Shown piece after piece: positions 34,902-43,684 of a stretch of 64,000 bases of DNA; positions within the stretch are counted from its first letter, which is position 1; each line of letters opens with the position of its first letter. The notes under the pieces were generated by a model, which was not told where the DNA came from, did not search any database, and saw nothing but the letters and a program-made list of their open reading frames with translations. This stretch comes from Bacillus sp. OK048 (GTDB lineage Bacteria; Bacillota; Bacilli; Bacillales; Cytobacillaceae): NCBI RefSeq assembly GCF_900103525.1, contig NZ_FNHN01000011.1:93427-157426 (forward strand), in the 5' to 3' direction. Position numbers and translations under genes: made by a program.

Positions 34902-35537
34902 ATGTCAAATACAGTAAAAATTCAAAAGCCCAAAATACCGCAAGACCTAAAACCTATAGACTTTTATCCATGTGAAGAAAATCTTTTTGAATTATGTACC
35001 ATAAGTGACTGTTCCATTATAAATAAAGATATACATAGATTAAGGTTTGAACAAGTAATTTTTAAAAATGTGATTTTTCAAGATGTATCCTTTAAAAACA
35101 TCGAATTAACGGACGTACTATTTGATCACTGTGACCTATCAAACACAGATTTTAGAAATGGCAGTATTCATCGTGTTGAATTTATTGATTCCAAAATCCT
35201 TGGTCTAAATCTGTCAGACGCTTCACTTGGCAATGTTTTTTTTCAAAACTGTAATGCAAATTTAATTTCGTTTGGCTATTCCAAATTAAAACAGGTTGTT
35301 TTTGATTCTTGTTCACTACGCAATGCAGATTATTATGAATCAAACTTTATTAAAGTTGCCTTTAAAGAGTGTGATCTGAATGAAGCAAACTTTGAAAGAA
35401 CCCCTTTAAAGGGTGTTGATTTAAGCAGTTGTACCTTTGATCAATTAAATGTATCAATTAATGACTTAGCTGGATGTGAAGTTACATCATCCCAAGCCAT
35501 AGGATTTGCACGTTTACTAGGCTTGATAATAAAATAA
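34902..35537 (+). CDS. Pentapeptide repeat protein, Qnr-like
   Basis: The 211-residue protein is a right-handed quadrilateral beta-helix of A(D/N)LxX repeats (for example FDHCDLSNTDFRNGSI, FDSCSLRNADYYESNF and FKECDLNEANFERTPL). Its length and its ending LAGCEVTSSQAIGFARLLGL match Qnr proteins, which mimic DNA and protect gyrase. Whether it confers quinolone tolerance is unknown. ATG follows AGAGGAG. No terminator is seen before ribA 79 bp downstream, so the two may be co-transcribed. Confidence 0.85.
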   Translation: MSNTVKIQKPKIPQDLKPIDFYPCEENLFELCTISDCSIINKDIHRLRFEQVIFKNVIFQDVSFKNIELTDVLFDHCDLSNTDFRNGSIHRVEFIDSKILGLNLSDASLGNVFFQNCNANLISFGYSKLKQVVFDSCSLRNADYYESNFIKVAFKECDLNEANFERTPLKGVDLSSCTFDQLNVSINDLAGCEVTSSQAIGFARLLGLIIK

Positions 35538-35616
35538 GAATTGTTAAATAGCAGATTGGGATGGGCATGAAATAAAAACAAAAACGACACACTATATAAA
35601 AAAAGGGGATATTACA

Positions 35617-36372
35617 ATGAAACAAGCATTAGATTCTAAGGTAATAACCGTATTAGAAGATAAGATTCAATTGATAAAAACAGAAAAAGGCGCAATATAC
35701 TTAGTTGGACCTATCAAGCTGCCTGTTAACCTATATGGAGAAACCGTTGAATTCAAATGGTACTGTTGGTTAAATTGTAAAGAGGTTACCGAAGACTTTG
35801 AAAGGATCATTGATAAATTATCCTCTTCCAATTTAGCTGAATTTCAACAGTCCAGTGTTTTAGTTTATGGGGACTTTGAATATTCGGAGGATGCGATCAT
35901 TCGCATGCATTCAATTTGTCACACAGGTGATATTTTTGGCAGCAAACGTTGTGATTGCGGATATCAGCTGAAAAAATCAATGAAAATGATTCAAGAACAT
36001 GGAACAGGCGCCCTATTCTACTTGGCTAACCACGAAGGTAGAGGAATTGGGTTATTCAGTAAAGCAATGGCTTATGTTCTTCAAGAAAATGGCTATGACA
36101 CGGTTGAAGCAAATGAGGGGCTAGGGTTCGTTGATGACTCTAGAAACTACAGTGATGCCATTCAGGTTCTAAAGGCAATTCGACAAAAACCAGTTACGTT
36201 AATGACGAATAACCCTAAAAAGTTAAATGCATTAAAAGAAGCAGGATTAGAGGTTGCAGGACGTCAACCATTATGGGGAGATGTATCTGAATATAATGAG
36301 AAATATTTACAGACAAAAATTAATAAGTCAGGACATCTAGAAGAAGATGAAGGGGCTTGCCCAAATGACTAA
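35617..36372 (+). CDS. ribA: GTP cyclohydrolase II (RibA)
   Basis: The 251-residue protein has a variable 85-residue N-terminal part, then the GCH II domain: zinc ligands in CHTGDIFGSKRCDCG (CX10CXC), HEGRGIGLF, VEANEGLGF, the catalytic Arg/Tyr region SRNYSDA and MTNNPKKLNAL. It lacks the RibB half found in the usual Bacillus RibBA. It turns GTP into the diaminopyrimidine precursor of 5-amino-6-ribitylaminouracil. Its last codons overlap ribD by 8 bp. No FMN riboswitch lies upstream. The substitution ANH for the common RQ before EGRGIGL is notable. Confidence 0.9.
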   Translation: MKQALDSKVITVLEDKIQLIKTEKGAIYLVGPIKLPVNLYGETVEFKWYCWLNCKEVTEDFERIIDKLSSSNLAEFQQSSVLVYGDFEYSEDAIIRMHSICHTGDIFGSKRCDCGYQLKKSMKMIQEHGTGALFYLANHEGRGIGLFSKAMAYVLQENGYDTVEANEGLGFVDDSRNYSDAIQVLKAIRQKPVTLMTNNPKKLNALKEAGLEVAGRQPLWGDVSEYNEKYLQTKINKSGHLEEDEGACPND

Positions 36373-37465
36373 TCATGAATTTTACATGGATATAGCCATA
36401 AAAAATGCACAGGCCATGAAAGGTCAGACTGACCCGAACCCATTAGTTGGTTCGGTTATTGTAAATGATAACCGAGTTGTTGGAATTGGGGCACATTTGA
36501 AGGCAGGCGAACCTCATGCAGAGATTCATGCCATTCGAATGGCTGGTGAGAAAGCACAAGGTGGAACCATTTACGTGACCCTCGAGCCTTGTTCCCATCA
36601 TGGCAGAACAGGTCCTTGTGCGGTGGCGATTGTCGAGGCAGGGATTAAAAAGGTTGTGATTGCAACCCTAGATCCAAATCCAGTTGTTTCAGGGAATGGT
36701 GTGAAAATCTTAAAGGATGCTGGCATTGAAGTAATTACTGGTGTTCGTCAAGAAGAATCACAAAGAATGAATGAAGTATTTAATAAATTTATTGTTGAGA
36801 AAACACCCTTTATCACACTGAAGGCAGGAATAACCTTAGACGGTAAAATCGCCACCCACTCATTTGACAGCAAATGGATTACTTCTGAAGCAGCAAGAGA
36901 AGATGTCCACCATCTAAGAAATGAGAATATGGGGATTCTGGTTGGGGTTAACACGGTCATAAAAGATAATCCCGAGCTCACAACACGGATATCGAATGGA
37001 CGAAATCCAGTTCGTATTGTTATGGACTCGACATTAAGAATACCTTTAGAGTCTAAACTGATAACCGATAAACTAGCAGAAACATGGATATTTACCGGTG
37101 AACGGTTTGACCAAGATAAGCGAAAAATTTTAGAGGGCTTAGGTATTCGCGTATTTCAGACCAGTGGGTCAACTGTTAATCCAGTAGAAGTATTGCAAAT
37201 CTTAGGGGAAGAGCTGATTTCATCCGTTTTGATTGAAGGCGGAGGCACGGTTAACTGGTCATTTTTGGAAAATAAATTAATTGATAAAGTAGTGCTCTAT
37301 GTAGCACCAAAAATTATTGGCGGCCAGCATGCACCTTCTTTCCTTGCAGGTACTGGGATGGATAAAATGAAGGATGCGGTAGAACTTTCCAATCTTTCTG
37401 TCCATCAAATCGGCAAAGATTATAAATTTATGGGGTATCCAATCTATACCCATGAGGAGTCATAA
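36365..37465 (+). CDS. ribD: Bifunctional pyrimidine deaminase/reductase (RibD)
   Basis: The 366-residue protein has an N-terminal deaminase (zinc motif HAEIHAIRMAG and PCSHHGRTGPC) and a C-terminal reductase (KAGITLDGKIATHSFDSKWI, NPVRIVMDSTLRIP and SVLIEGGGTVNWSFL). It catalyses the second and third steps of riboflavin ring synthesis. ATG 36365, inside the overlap ATGACTAA with ribA, follows GAAGGGGC. It is followed after 1 bp by an HAD phosphatase gene. Confidence 0.93.
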   Translation: MTNHEFYMDIAIKNAQAMKGQTDPNPLVGSVIVNDNRVVGIGAHLKAGEPHAEIHAIRMAGEKAQGGTIYVTLEPCSHHGRTGPCAVAIVEAGIKKVVIATLDPNPVVSGNGVKILKDAGIEVITGVRQEESQRMNEVFNKFIVEKTPFITLKAGITLDGKIATHSFDSKWITSEAAREDVHHLRNENMGILVGVNTVIKDNPELTTRISNGRNPVRIVMDSTLRIPLESKLITDKLAETWIFTGERFDQDKRKILEGLGIRVFQTSGSTVNPVEVLQILGEELISSVLIEGGGTVNWSFLENKLIDKVVLYVAPKIIGGQHAPSFLAGTGMDKMKDAVELSNLSVHQIGKDYKFMGYPIYTHEES

Positions 37466-37466
37466 A

Positions 37467-38036
37467 ATGAAATTTGGTTTTGATATTGATGATACACTCA
37501 TCAATTTAAGAGAACATGCTTTTACGATTTACAATAAAAAGTTAAATAAAAACGTACCGATCGAAGATTTTCACGCCTTGAATAGGGTTGAAATCCATGA
37601 ACCCTTCGGATTAACGGATGAACAGGGTAGTGAATTGTGGAAATCCTCGTTAGAAGAAATTTATTTTACAAACTGTCCTCCGTTTCCAAATGCGGTCGAA
37701 ACACTACAGAAATTAGATGATAAGGGGCACGAGATTTACTACATAACGGCTAGACCCAAGGAACATGGGGAACAGACCAAAGAATGGATGAAAGAACAAG
37801 GCTTCCCTGTTAGAGATGACCGATTTTTCTACGGGATGCAGGATCATGAAAAAGTACAAATCATTAAGGAACTACAACTTGATTATTACTTTGATGATAA
37901 AGCTGAAGTTTTAGATACACTAACACACGATTCTTTAAAAGTATTCGTAAGGGACCAGTCCTATAATCGACATTTACAATATCCTCGTATTCTAGACTGG
38001 ACGGAGTTAAAGGGAGTATTAAAAAAAGAGTTATAG
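37467..38036 (+). CDS. HAD phosphatase / 5'(3')-nucleotidase-like protein
   Basis: A 189-residue HAD protein with motif I GFDIDDTLI at the very N-terminus, motif II YYITARPKEHGEQTKEW and acidic motif LDYYFDDKAEVL. It resembles NT5C/YqfW-type nucleotidases. ATG 37467 begins 1 bp after ribD's stop with GAGGAGT before it, so it is coupled to ribD. That context raises the possibility that it is the phosphatase acting between RibD and lumazine synthase; this is inference. A strong terminator closes the unit. Confidence 0.8.
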   Translation: MKFGFDIDDTLINLREHAFTIYNKKLNKNVPIEDFHALNRVEIHEPFGLTDEQGSELWKSSLEEIYFTNCPPFPNAVETLQKLDDKGHEIYYITARPKEHGEQTKEWMKEQGFPVRDDRFFYGMQDHEKVQIIKELQLDYYFDDKAEVLDTLTHDSLKVFVRDQSYNRHLQYPRILDWTELKGVLKKEL

Positions 38037-38041
38037 AGGAC

Positions 38042-38078
38042 AACACGCTGAAGTATTATTTCAGCGTGTTATTTTTTT
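38042..38078 (+). terminator. Terminator of the ribA-ribD-HAD unit
   Basis: AACACGCTGA and TCAGCGTGTT form a perfect 10-bp stem followed by ATTTTTTT. Confidence 0.9.
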
Positions 38079-38323
38079 GGAAATGATATTCACATAATTA
38101 TCATATGTTTCAATTATTACATCTTCCCTTTTCGACATAATTGGATTGTATTTGTTGCTAGTCATTTACAAAACATATATATCTATTAAGGTATTAAGGA
38201 ATTAAGTCGAATCCGTGTATTCAACGTCGTTAATTATTGATTTTGTCCGTTCCGTAAGGGTGCTACAATGAGGACAAAATAAGTTTACATATCAATAAAG
38301 CTATTTTCAAAAAGGAGGTACCG

Positions 38324-39490
38324 ATGACAAAAAAACAATGTATCGCCATGTTGTTAGCCGGAGGGAAGGGATCAAGGCTAAAGGAGTTAACGAGAAATGT
38401 AGCAAAGCCAGCTGTACCGTTTGGCGGTAAGTACAGGATTATTGACTTTGCATTAAGCAACTGCAAGAACTCTAGCATTGATACCGTTGGAATCCTTACT
38501 CAATATAAACAAGAGACCCTTCAAACCTATATTGAGGATGGCGGAAAATGGGGGTTAAATCGAAAAATTGGTGGTGTCGCCATCCTTCAGCCGAATCATA
38601 ATGATAATGGAAAAAATAGTTATAAAGGAACGGCGCATGCTGTATTCGAAAACATTCAGTATATAGAAAGTCAAAATCCCGAATATGTTCTTATCCTTTC
38701 AGGTGATCACATCTATAAAATGGATTACTCTAAAATGATCATGGAGCATAAGCTATCAGGTGCCGACGCCACTATTTCGGTAATCAATGTCCCATGGAGT
38801 GAGGCTAGTCGATTTGGAATTATCAATATGGAACCCGATGCACAGACCATTATTGACTTCGAGGAAAAACCTGAACAGCCAAAATCTAATCTCGCATCAA
38901 TGGGTATCTATCTATTCAATTGGCCAATTTTAAAAAAATATCTAGTATTAGAGGAGAACAATCCATCCTCTTCAAAAGATTTTGGCAAAGATGTGATCCC
39001 AACAATGATTCGAGACAATCTCCATCTTCATGCCTATCGGTTTAATGGGTATTGGAAGGATGTTGGAACAGTCGAGAGCTTTTGGGAAGCCAATATGGAT
39101 TTATTGTCGGCACGCACCAATCCGATAATTGTAAATGAAGAATGGAGAATTTATACATCTGGGTTACCGCAGCCTCCTATGTACTTGGATGCAGAAGCAT
39201 CATTAAGCAAATCTATTATTAGTGAAGGCTGTAAGGTATTTGGAAGGGTAGAAAATTCCGTACTCTTTAATGGAGTAACTGTTGCAAAGGGTGCCTATAT
39301 TAAGGATTCCGTTATTTTGCCTAATGCCATCATAGGTGTGAATGCGGTGATAAACCGTGCTGTAATCGGAAGTGGTAGTGTAATTGGAGAAAGGATTAAG
39401 ATTGGGGATTCTGTGCCATTCAGTGATATTACTTTGATTGGGGATAATCAAACGGTTCAACAACCCTTGGAAAAAGTTAATAGATTATGA
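38324..39490 (+). CDS. glgC: Glucose-1-phosphate adenylyltransferase (GlgC)
   Basis: The 388-residue protein has the ADP-glucose pyrophosphorylase pattern: [57 protein letters not shown] and a C-terminal left-handed beta-helix ([20 protein letters not shown]). It makes ADP-glucose for glycogen. It is unusual in standing alone: no glgB, glgD, glgA or glgP flanks it, unlike the Bacillus glgBCDAP operon. AAGGAGGT precedes the ATG; TACAAT at about 38262 may be the -10. Confidence 0.92.
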   Translation: MTKKQCIAMLLAGGKGSRLKELTRNVAKPAVPFGGKYRIIDFALSNCKNSSIDTVGILTQYKQETLQTYIEDGGKWGLNRKIGGVAILQPNHNDNGKNSYKGTAHAVFENIQYIESQNPEYVLILSGDHIYKMDYSKMIMEHKLSGADATISVINVPWSEASRFGIINMEPDAQTIIDFEEKPEQPKSNLASMGIYLFNWPILKKYLVLEENNPSSSKDFGKDVIPTMIRDNLHLHAYRFNGYWKDVGTVESFWEANMDLLSARTNPIIVNEEWRIYTSGLPQPPMYLDAEASLSKSIISEGCKVFGRVENSVLFNGVTVAKGAYIKDSVILPNAIIGVNAVINRAVIGSGSVIGERIKIGDSVPFSDITLIGDNQTVQQPLEKVNRL

Positions 39491-39494
39491 ACTG

Positions 39495-39525
39495 AAGCGA
39501 AGTCGTAGCGGTTTCGCTTTTTTCT
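39495..39525 (+). terminator. Terminator after glgC
   Basis: AAGCGAA and TTCGCTT form the stem, followed by a T run that overlaps the -35 of the next promoter. Confidence 0.75.
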
Positions 39526-39571
39526 TGACTTCATCGCAAACTTGTTGTATTATTATCTCATATTCAAGATA
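39525..39571 (+). promoter_or_regulatory. Promoter and MhqR-type operator of the MarR gene
   Basis: TTGACT (39525-39530) and TATTAT (39548-39553) with a 17-bp spacer, immediately followed by TATCTCATATTCAAGATA (39554-39571), an inverted repeat with TATCT/AGATA arms close to the B. subtilis MhqR operator. It overlaps the start of transcription, so autorepression is likely. Confidence 0.7.
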
Positions 39572-39605
39572 TTTAAATTCAAAGTAATAACAGGAGGTGG
39601 TTAAG

Positions 39606-40034
39606 ATGGATTTGATATGCACAAACACTCCATTTTTATTATTAATGCAAACTTCTAAAGCAATTCAGGATCGAATTAGGGATGAAATGACAAAAAATAA
39701 TTTGAGTGTAACTGAATTTTCTGCTTTAGAAGTGCTTTATTATAAAGAGAAACAAACCATCCAACAGATTGGCAACTCCATCCTCATATCAAGTGGATCG
39801 ATGACATACGTGATTGATAAATTAGAAAAAAGGGGCTTAATAAAACGAAATGATTGTCGGGATGACCGTCGGGTTATTCATGTCACATTAACCAGTGATG
39901 GTAAAAATCTAATGAATGAAATTATGCCGAAACATCAACAGTTAGTTGATTATATATTTGATTCATTGAATAAAGATGAAACAGCAACCCTCACAAAGCT
40001 TTTGGAAAAAGTAAAGAATAAAATAGAGAGATAA
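39606..40034 (+). CDS. MarR family regulator, MhqR-like
   Basis: A 142-residue winged-helix protein: LSVTEFSALEVLYYKEKQTIQQIG, SGSMTYVIDKLEKRGLI and the wing RDDRRVIHVTLTSDGK. The closest named relative is MhqR/YkvE, which senses quinones. The operator at its own promoter supports that reading. A single Cys near the N-terminus (DLICTN) could serve as a sensor. ATG 39606 follows AGGAGGTG. Confidence 0.85.
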   Translation: MDLICTNTPFLLLMQTSKAIQDRIRDEMTKNNLSVTEFSALEVLYYKEKQTIQQIGNSILISSGSMTYVIDKLEKRGLIKRNDCRDDRRVIHVTLTSDGKNLMNEIMPKHQQLVDYIFDSLNKDETATLTKLLEKVKNKIER

Positions 40035-40103
40035 TTTTTTACTACATATCTCTCATTCGGGATTCCTTACATTAGACTAAGTAGTAATGGAGCGGCATAA
40101 GCT

Positions 40104-40139
40104 AAAAAAGCTAATCATAATGTTACTGATTAGCTTTTT
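40104..40139. terminator. Bidirectional terminator
   Basis: AAAGCTAATCA and TGATTAGCTTT form an 11-bp stem with A and T runs on both sides, between convergent genes. Confidence 0.85.
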
Positions 40140-40171
40140 CGATTTTGTATTAAGGGCTCGGAGCCAATATA

Positions 40172-40681
40172 CTATTTAAGTTTATTAGATTCCTTTTTAA
40201 TTTCTTTTACTGTTTTGTCAATTTGCTCTCCCCAATGATCATTGATGGTATTGAAAATAATCCTTCCATCTTTATCCATTAACGCGTAGCCACGATAAGC
40301 AGTATCAACATTTTTCATGTCCATGACATCAATTAATTCTAACTTAGGATCCGAAATGAAGGTAAGGCTTTGTCCAAAATGATCTTCTAATTCCTTATAT
40401 AATTCATTTTGTTCCTCTGGTAGGTCTTTACTAATTATGTACTTCTCTACATTCAATCCTTCAAATTTATCAAGATTTTCATGCAACTGAACTAGTTGCT
40501 TAAGGCAGACGCCTCAGGTGTAGCTTGTAAGAAAAAAGAAAACAGTCGGTTTTTCTAATGGAAAAGTTACTTCTTCCTGTTTATTATTTAACAAGGTGAT
40601 TGGTTCACTTAGAGTCTTTTGTCCGCATGCGGATAAAACAAAAATTGCAATAAGGAACAAGACCATTATTCTTGGTTTCAT
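40172..40681 (-). CDS. Thioredoxin-like lipoprotein with in-frame TGA (predicted selenoprotein)
   Basis: ATG 40681 (after GGAG) to TAA 40172 gives 169 residues if the TGA at 40516-40514 is read as selenocysteine (residue 56). The N-terminus is a lipoprotein signal ending in LSACG. The TGA falls in FFFLTSYT-U-GVCLKQL, the active site of a thioredoxin/TlpA-like fold (UxxC in place of CxxC). Both sides of the TGA belong to one protein with the same frame. A hairpin GCAACT-AGTTC-AGTTGC begins 14 nt after the TGA. It would act outside the membrane as a thiol oxidoreductase or peroxidase. Without Sec insertion it would be truncated. Confidence 0.8.
40483..40516 (-). promoter_or_regulatory. Predicted bacterial SECIS of the thioredoxin-like lipoprotein
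   Basis: The TGA codon (40516-40514) is followed by 14 nt and a perfect 6-bp stem GCAACT/AGTTGC with loop AGTTC (40499-40483). Spacing and a loop with G in its first two positions fit the bSECIS model. Confidence 0.7.
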
Positions 40682-40778
40682 GTGGTTCTCCTTTTTATTA
40701 TTTTTTTATAAGCAAAAATTAATAAGTTAATTGTAGTGTAAACAATGATATCTATCAAATAATACACTTATCCATGGT

Positions 40779-40816
40779 CAAAAAAACCAGATTGGAATTT
40801 CCATTCTGGTTTTTCA
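40779..40816. terminator. Terminator after cccB
   Basis: AAACCAGA-TTGG and CCA-TTCTGGTTT pair around a small loop, with A and T runs on both sides. Confidence 0.75.
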
Positions 40817-40820
40817 CTGC

Positions 40821-41165
40821 TTATTTTTTATCAGCAAGCCATGATGCCACAGCATCTGCGTCTTCACCTTTTAGAATTCCTCCGGGCATACCGCCTTTTC
40901 CATTTAGAATAATTTCTTCGATTTCATCTTTAGAATATTTTGTGCCAATCTTATCAAGATCCGGTGCTCCGCCACTAACTAAATCTCCACCGTGACAGGA
41001 AGAGCAGCTTTGTTGAAATAAAGCATCTCCATCACCTGTATCTGCGGTTTGTTCCTGTTCCTTAGTAGGTGTTGTGTTTTGTTCTGTTTTTTCACCCCCA
41101 CCACCGCATGCGGTGATAAAGCCAAGCAAAGCAAAACAAATGATTCCATAAAGCCATTTTTTCAC
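40821..41165 (-). CDS. cccB: Cytochrome c-551 lipoprotein (CccB)
   Basis: The 114-residue protein has a lipobox LLGFITACG, a low-complexity linker and a class I cytochrome c domain with heme motif CSSCH and the axial Met region [10 protein letters not shown]. It carries electrons on the outer face of the membrane to cytochrome oxidase. GTG 41165 follows GGAGGTG. It is next to the divergent CadA-type gene and the predicted Sec lipoprotein. Confidence 0.92.
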   Translation of the reverse strand: MKKWLYGIICFALLGFITACGGGGEKTEQNTTPTKEQEQTADTGDGDALFQQSCSSCHGGDLVSGGAPDLDKIGTKYSKDEIEEIILNGKGGMPGGILKGEDADAVASWLADKK

Positions 41166-41264
41166 ATTATTCACCTCCAACTAATAATAGGTTTTCAATT
41201 TATGCTTGGAAATATTCCATTGGAAATCTGCTTGTCTAGTTTCAGCGCATTTTTTGCAAAACAT

Positions 41265-41326
41265 TCAAATAATCGTTTGACCGTTTCTATCCACTTTGAA
41301 TATAATATAATCAAATGAATATTTGA
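41265..41326 (+). promoter_or_regulatory. CadA-type gene promoter with two ArsR-family-like operators
   Basis: TTGACC (41277-41282) and TATAAT (41301-41306) with an 18-bp spacer. TCAAAT-aatcg-TTTGA (41265-41280) overlaps the -35 and TCAAAT-GAAT-ATTTGA (41311-41326) lies just after the -10; both resemble CadC/CzrA sites. No arsR-type gene lies beside it. Confidence 0.6.
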
Positions 41327-41339
41327 ATGAGGATGAGCA

Positions 41340-41396
41340 ATGGGCAATTCGGAAAAAATAATGTTTATTCGTCCGATTATGCTGACACTGATTTAA
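41340..41396 (+). CDS. Possible 18-residue leader peptide
   Basis: ATG 41340 lies 7 nt after GAGG and encodes MGNSEKIMFIRPIMLTLI before a TAA. It lies between the promoter and the ATPase start. Translation is plausible but there is no evidence of function. A second, 34-residue frame (41333-41437) overlaps it and ends in the ATPase start. Confidence 0.3.
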   Translation: MGNSEKIMFIRPIMLTLI

Positions 41397-41429
41397 GTCA
41401 CTTTTGCTCACGAATGGAGGGGATGGCAC

Positions 41430-43577
41430 ATGAGTAACGCATTGGAAAGAGCAAATGAAAAAAATGTTTACCGAATACAAGGATTCACCTGAGCCAGCTG
41501 TGCCACAAAGTTCGAAAAGAACGTAAAACACCTGGATGGTGTTTTGGAGGCAAGCGTAAACTTTGGTGCTGCCAAACTAACGGTTTATGGTGATACAACC
41601 ATAGAGGAAATTGAAAGAGCAGGGGCCTTTGAAAATATAAAAGTGTTTCCTGAAAAACAGAAAATAGAAGAGGAAAAAGTTCCGTTCTTGCAAAAGCACT
41701 CAACGGTTATCGTCTCAATTGTTTTCCTTCTAATTGGCTGGATGGCTGCTCAATTGAATAGTGAAGAGAGTATCTCTTCCATTCTAGCCTATGGTGCTGC
41801 TATTTTGATTGGTGGGTACCGCTTATTTACAACTGGTATCAAAAACTTGATTCGTTTTGAATTTGATATGAAAACCCTGATGACGATTGCAGTCATTGGA
41901 GCTGCATTTATTGGAGAATGGGGGGAAGGAGCTACCGTAGTTATCCTGTTTGCTATAAGTGAAGCGCTAGAATCGTATTCCATGGATAAAGCGAGGCAAT
42001 CGATTCGTTCGTTAATGGATATCGCTCCCAAGGAGGCGATAATTCGCAGAGGCAATCATGAATTCACCGTTGAAGTAGATGATATATTAATTGGTGATAT
42101 CATGATTGTTAAACCAGGGCAAAAAATTGCTATGGATGGAATTATCGTTAAAGGGTTATCGGCCGTGAATCAGGCTTCGATTACTGGTGAATCTGTACCA
42201 GTGGCAAAAACGGTTGCGGATGAAGTATTCGCTGGGACATTAAATGAAGAAGGATTGCTTGAGGTAAGAGTCACCAAACATGTCGATGATACAACGATCG
42301 CAAAAATCATTCATCTTGTTGAGGAAGCTCAAGCGGAACGAGCTCCATCCCAAGCTTTTGTTGATCGATTTGCGAAGTATTATACACCAGTTATTATGCT
42401 CGTTGCTTTAGGTGTTGCTGTAATACCGCCTTTGTTCTTTGGGGCAGATTGGGATAAATGGATCTACCAAGGGTTAGCCGCACTCGTCGTTGGCTGTCCG
42501 TGTGCACTTGTTATTTCAACTCCAGTGGCGATTGTAACAGCTATAGGAAATGCTGCTCGTAACGGCGTTCTTATTAAAGGTGGTATTCATCTAGAAGAAA
42601 TGGGAGCAATTAAAGCGATTGCCTTTGATAAAACCGGAACTCTCACTGAAGGAGTTCCGGTTGTAACAGATTTCCTTCCAATGAAAAAAACTAATTCACA
42701 TGAATTATTTGCTATTATCGCTGCATTAGAGCATGGTTCACAGCATCCATTAGCTTCAGCAATAGTGAAAAAAGCTGTACATGAAAACATACGATATAAA
42801 GAACTTGAAATCACAGATTTCATGTCGATAACAGGAAAGGGCATAAAAGGGAAAGTTTACAATAAAATTTATTATGTAGGCAGCCCGCTTTTATTTGAAG
42901 AACTCCTACCATATGGAATTCCAGCTGACTTGAGAATGATCATATCAGATTACCAAAATAAAGGAAAAACAGTAATGGTTGCTGGAACTGATACTGAAAT
43001 CCTAGGGCTTTTAGCCGTTGCAGATGGGGTTAGGGGGAACAGTAAATCTGTCATACAAAAACTGCAGATATTAGGTATTCAAGAAACCATTATGTTAACC
43101 GGTGATAATAAAGGAACTGCAAGGGCAATCGGAAATCAAGTGGGGATTTCTACTATTAAGGCAGAATTGCTCCCACAAGATAAATTAGCCTTTATTAAAG
43201 AACTACGAAGGAAATATGACAAGGTTGCAATGGTGGGAGATGGGGCGAATGATGCACCTGCTTTAGCTGCAGCAACTGTTGGAATTGCTATGGGGGGAGC
43301 AGGGACCGATACTGCACTTGAAACAGCGGATATCGCTCTAATGGCAGATGATTTGAGCAAACTTCCATTTACACTAAAACTAAGTAGAAAAGCGTTAACA
43401 ATTATCAAGCAAAATATTACATTCTCATTAGGGATTAAACTTGTTGCCTTATTATTAGTCATACCAGGTTGGCTCACACTTTGGATTGCAATCTTTGCGG
43501 ATATGGGTGCTACACTTATTGTTACACTTAATGGATTAAGACTTCTTAAGATAAAAGAAAAGAAGAAAGGCATTTAG
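41430..43577 (+). CDS. P1B-type Zn/Cd-transporting ATPase with in-frame TGA in the HMA motif (predicted selenoprotein)
   Basis: ATG 41430 (after GGAGGGG) to TAG 43577, 715 residues if the TGA at 41490-41492 is Sec (residue 21). The TGA sits in the heavy-metal-associated domain, [16 protein letters not shown], replacing the first Cys of the GMTCxxC motif. The rest is a complete CadA/ZntA-like pump: phosphatase motif [13 protein letters not shown] (CPC), [11 protein letters not shown]-type [19 protein letters not shown], and a C-terminal [14 protein letters not shown]...DMGAT that fits Zn/Cd/Pb transport. Translation from the internal TTG at 41544 would lose the HMA domain. Two ArsR-type operators precede it. 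Confidence 0.85.
41490..41545 (+). promoter_or_regulatory. Candidate SECIS region of the Sec ATPase
   Basis: After the TGA there is a 4-bp hairpin GTTC-GAAAA-GAAC (41510-41522) at normal distance and a perfect 8-bp hairpin AAAACACC-TGGAT-GGTGTTTT (41525-41545) further on. Neither has the AGUU loop of the other three genes, so the choice is open. Confidence 0.45.
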
Positions 43578-43635
43578 CAAAATTAGGACTTAAATAATCG
43601 ACTTAAATATCTCAATAAGGATTAGGTATGAACTT

Positions 43636-43676
43636 TAAAAAACAGCTATCGAGAATACCTCGACAGCTGTTTTTTA
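43636..43676. terminator. Bidirectional terminator
   Basis: AAAACAGCT-TCGAG and CTCGA-AGCTGTTTT pair with bulges between convergent genes, with A and T runs on either side. Confidence 0.8.
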
Positions 43677-43684
43677 AAGCTCAG

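Noticed and set aside
35538..35616. Possible FMN riboswitch before ribA
   Set aside because: The 79-bp gap is too short and lacks the conserved FMN aptamer elements.
41333..41437. 34-residue ORF before the Sec ATPase as a real gene
   Set aside because: No spaced ribosome binding site and no similarity; kept only as a possible coupling element in the findings.
40514..41492. Reading the TGA codons as frameshifts, errors or pseudogene stops
   Set aside because: Four independent TGAs all fall at redox or metal-binding Cys positions, all TGA rather than TAA or TAG, with intact frames on both sides and selA/selD present; random decay would not do this.
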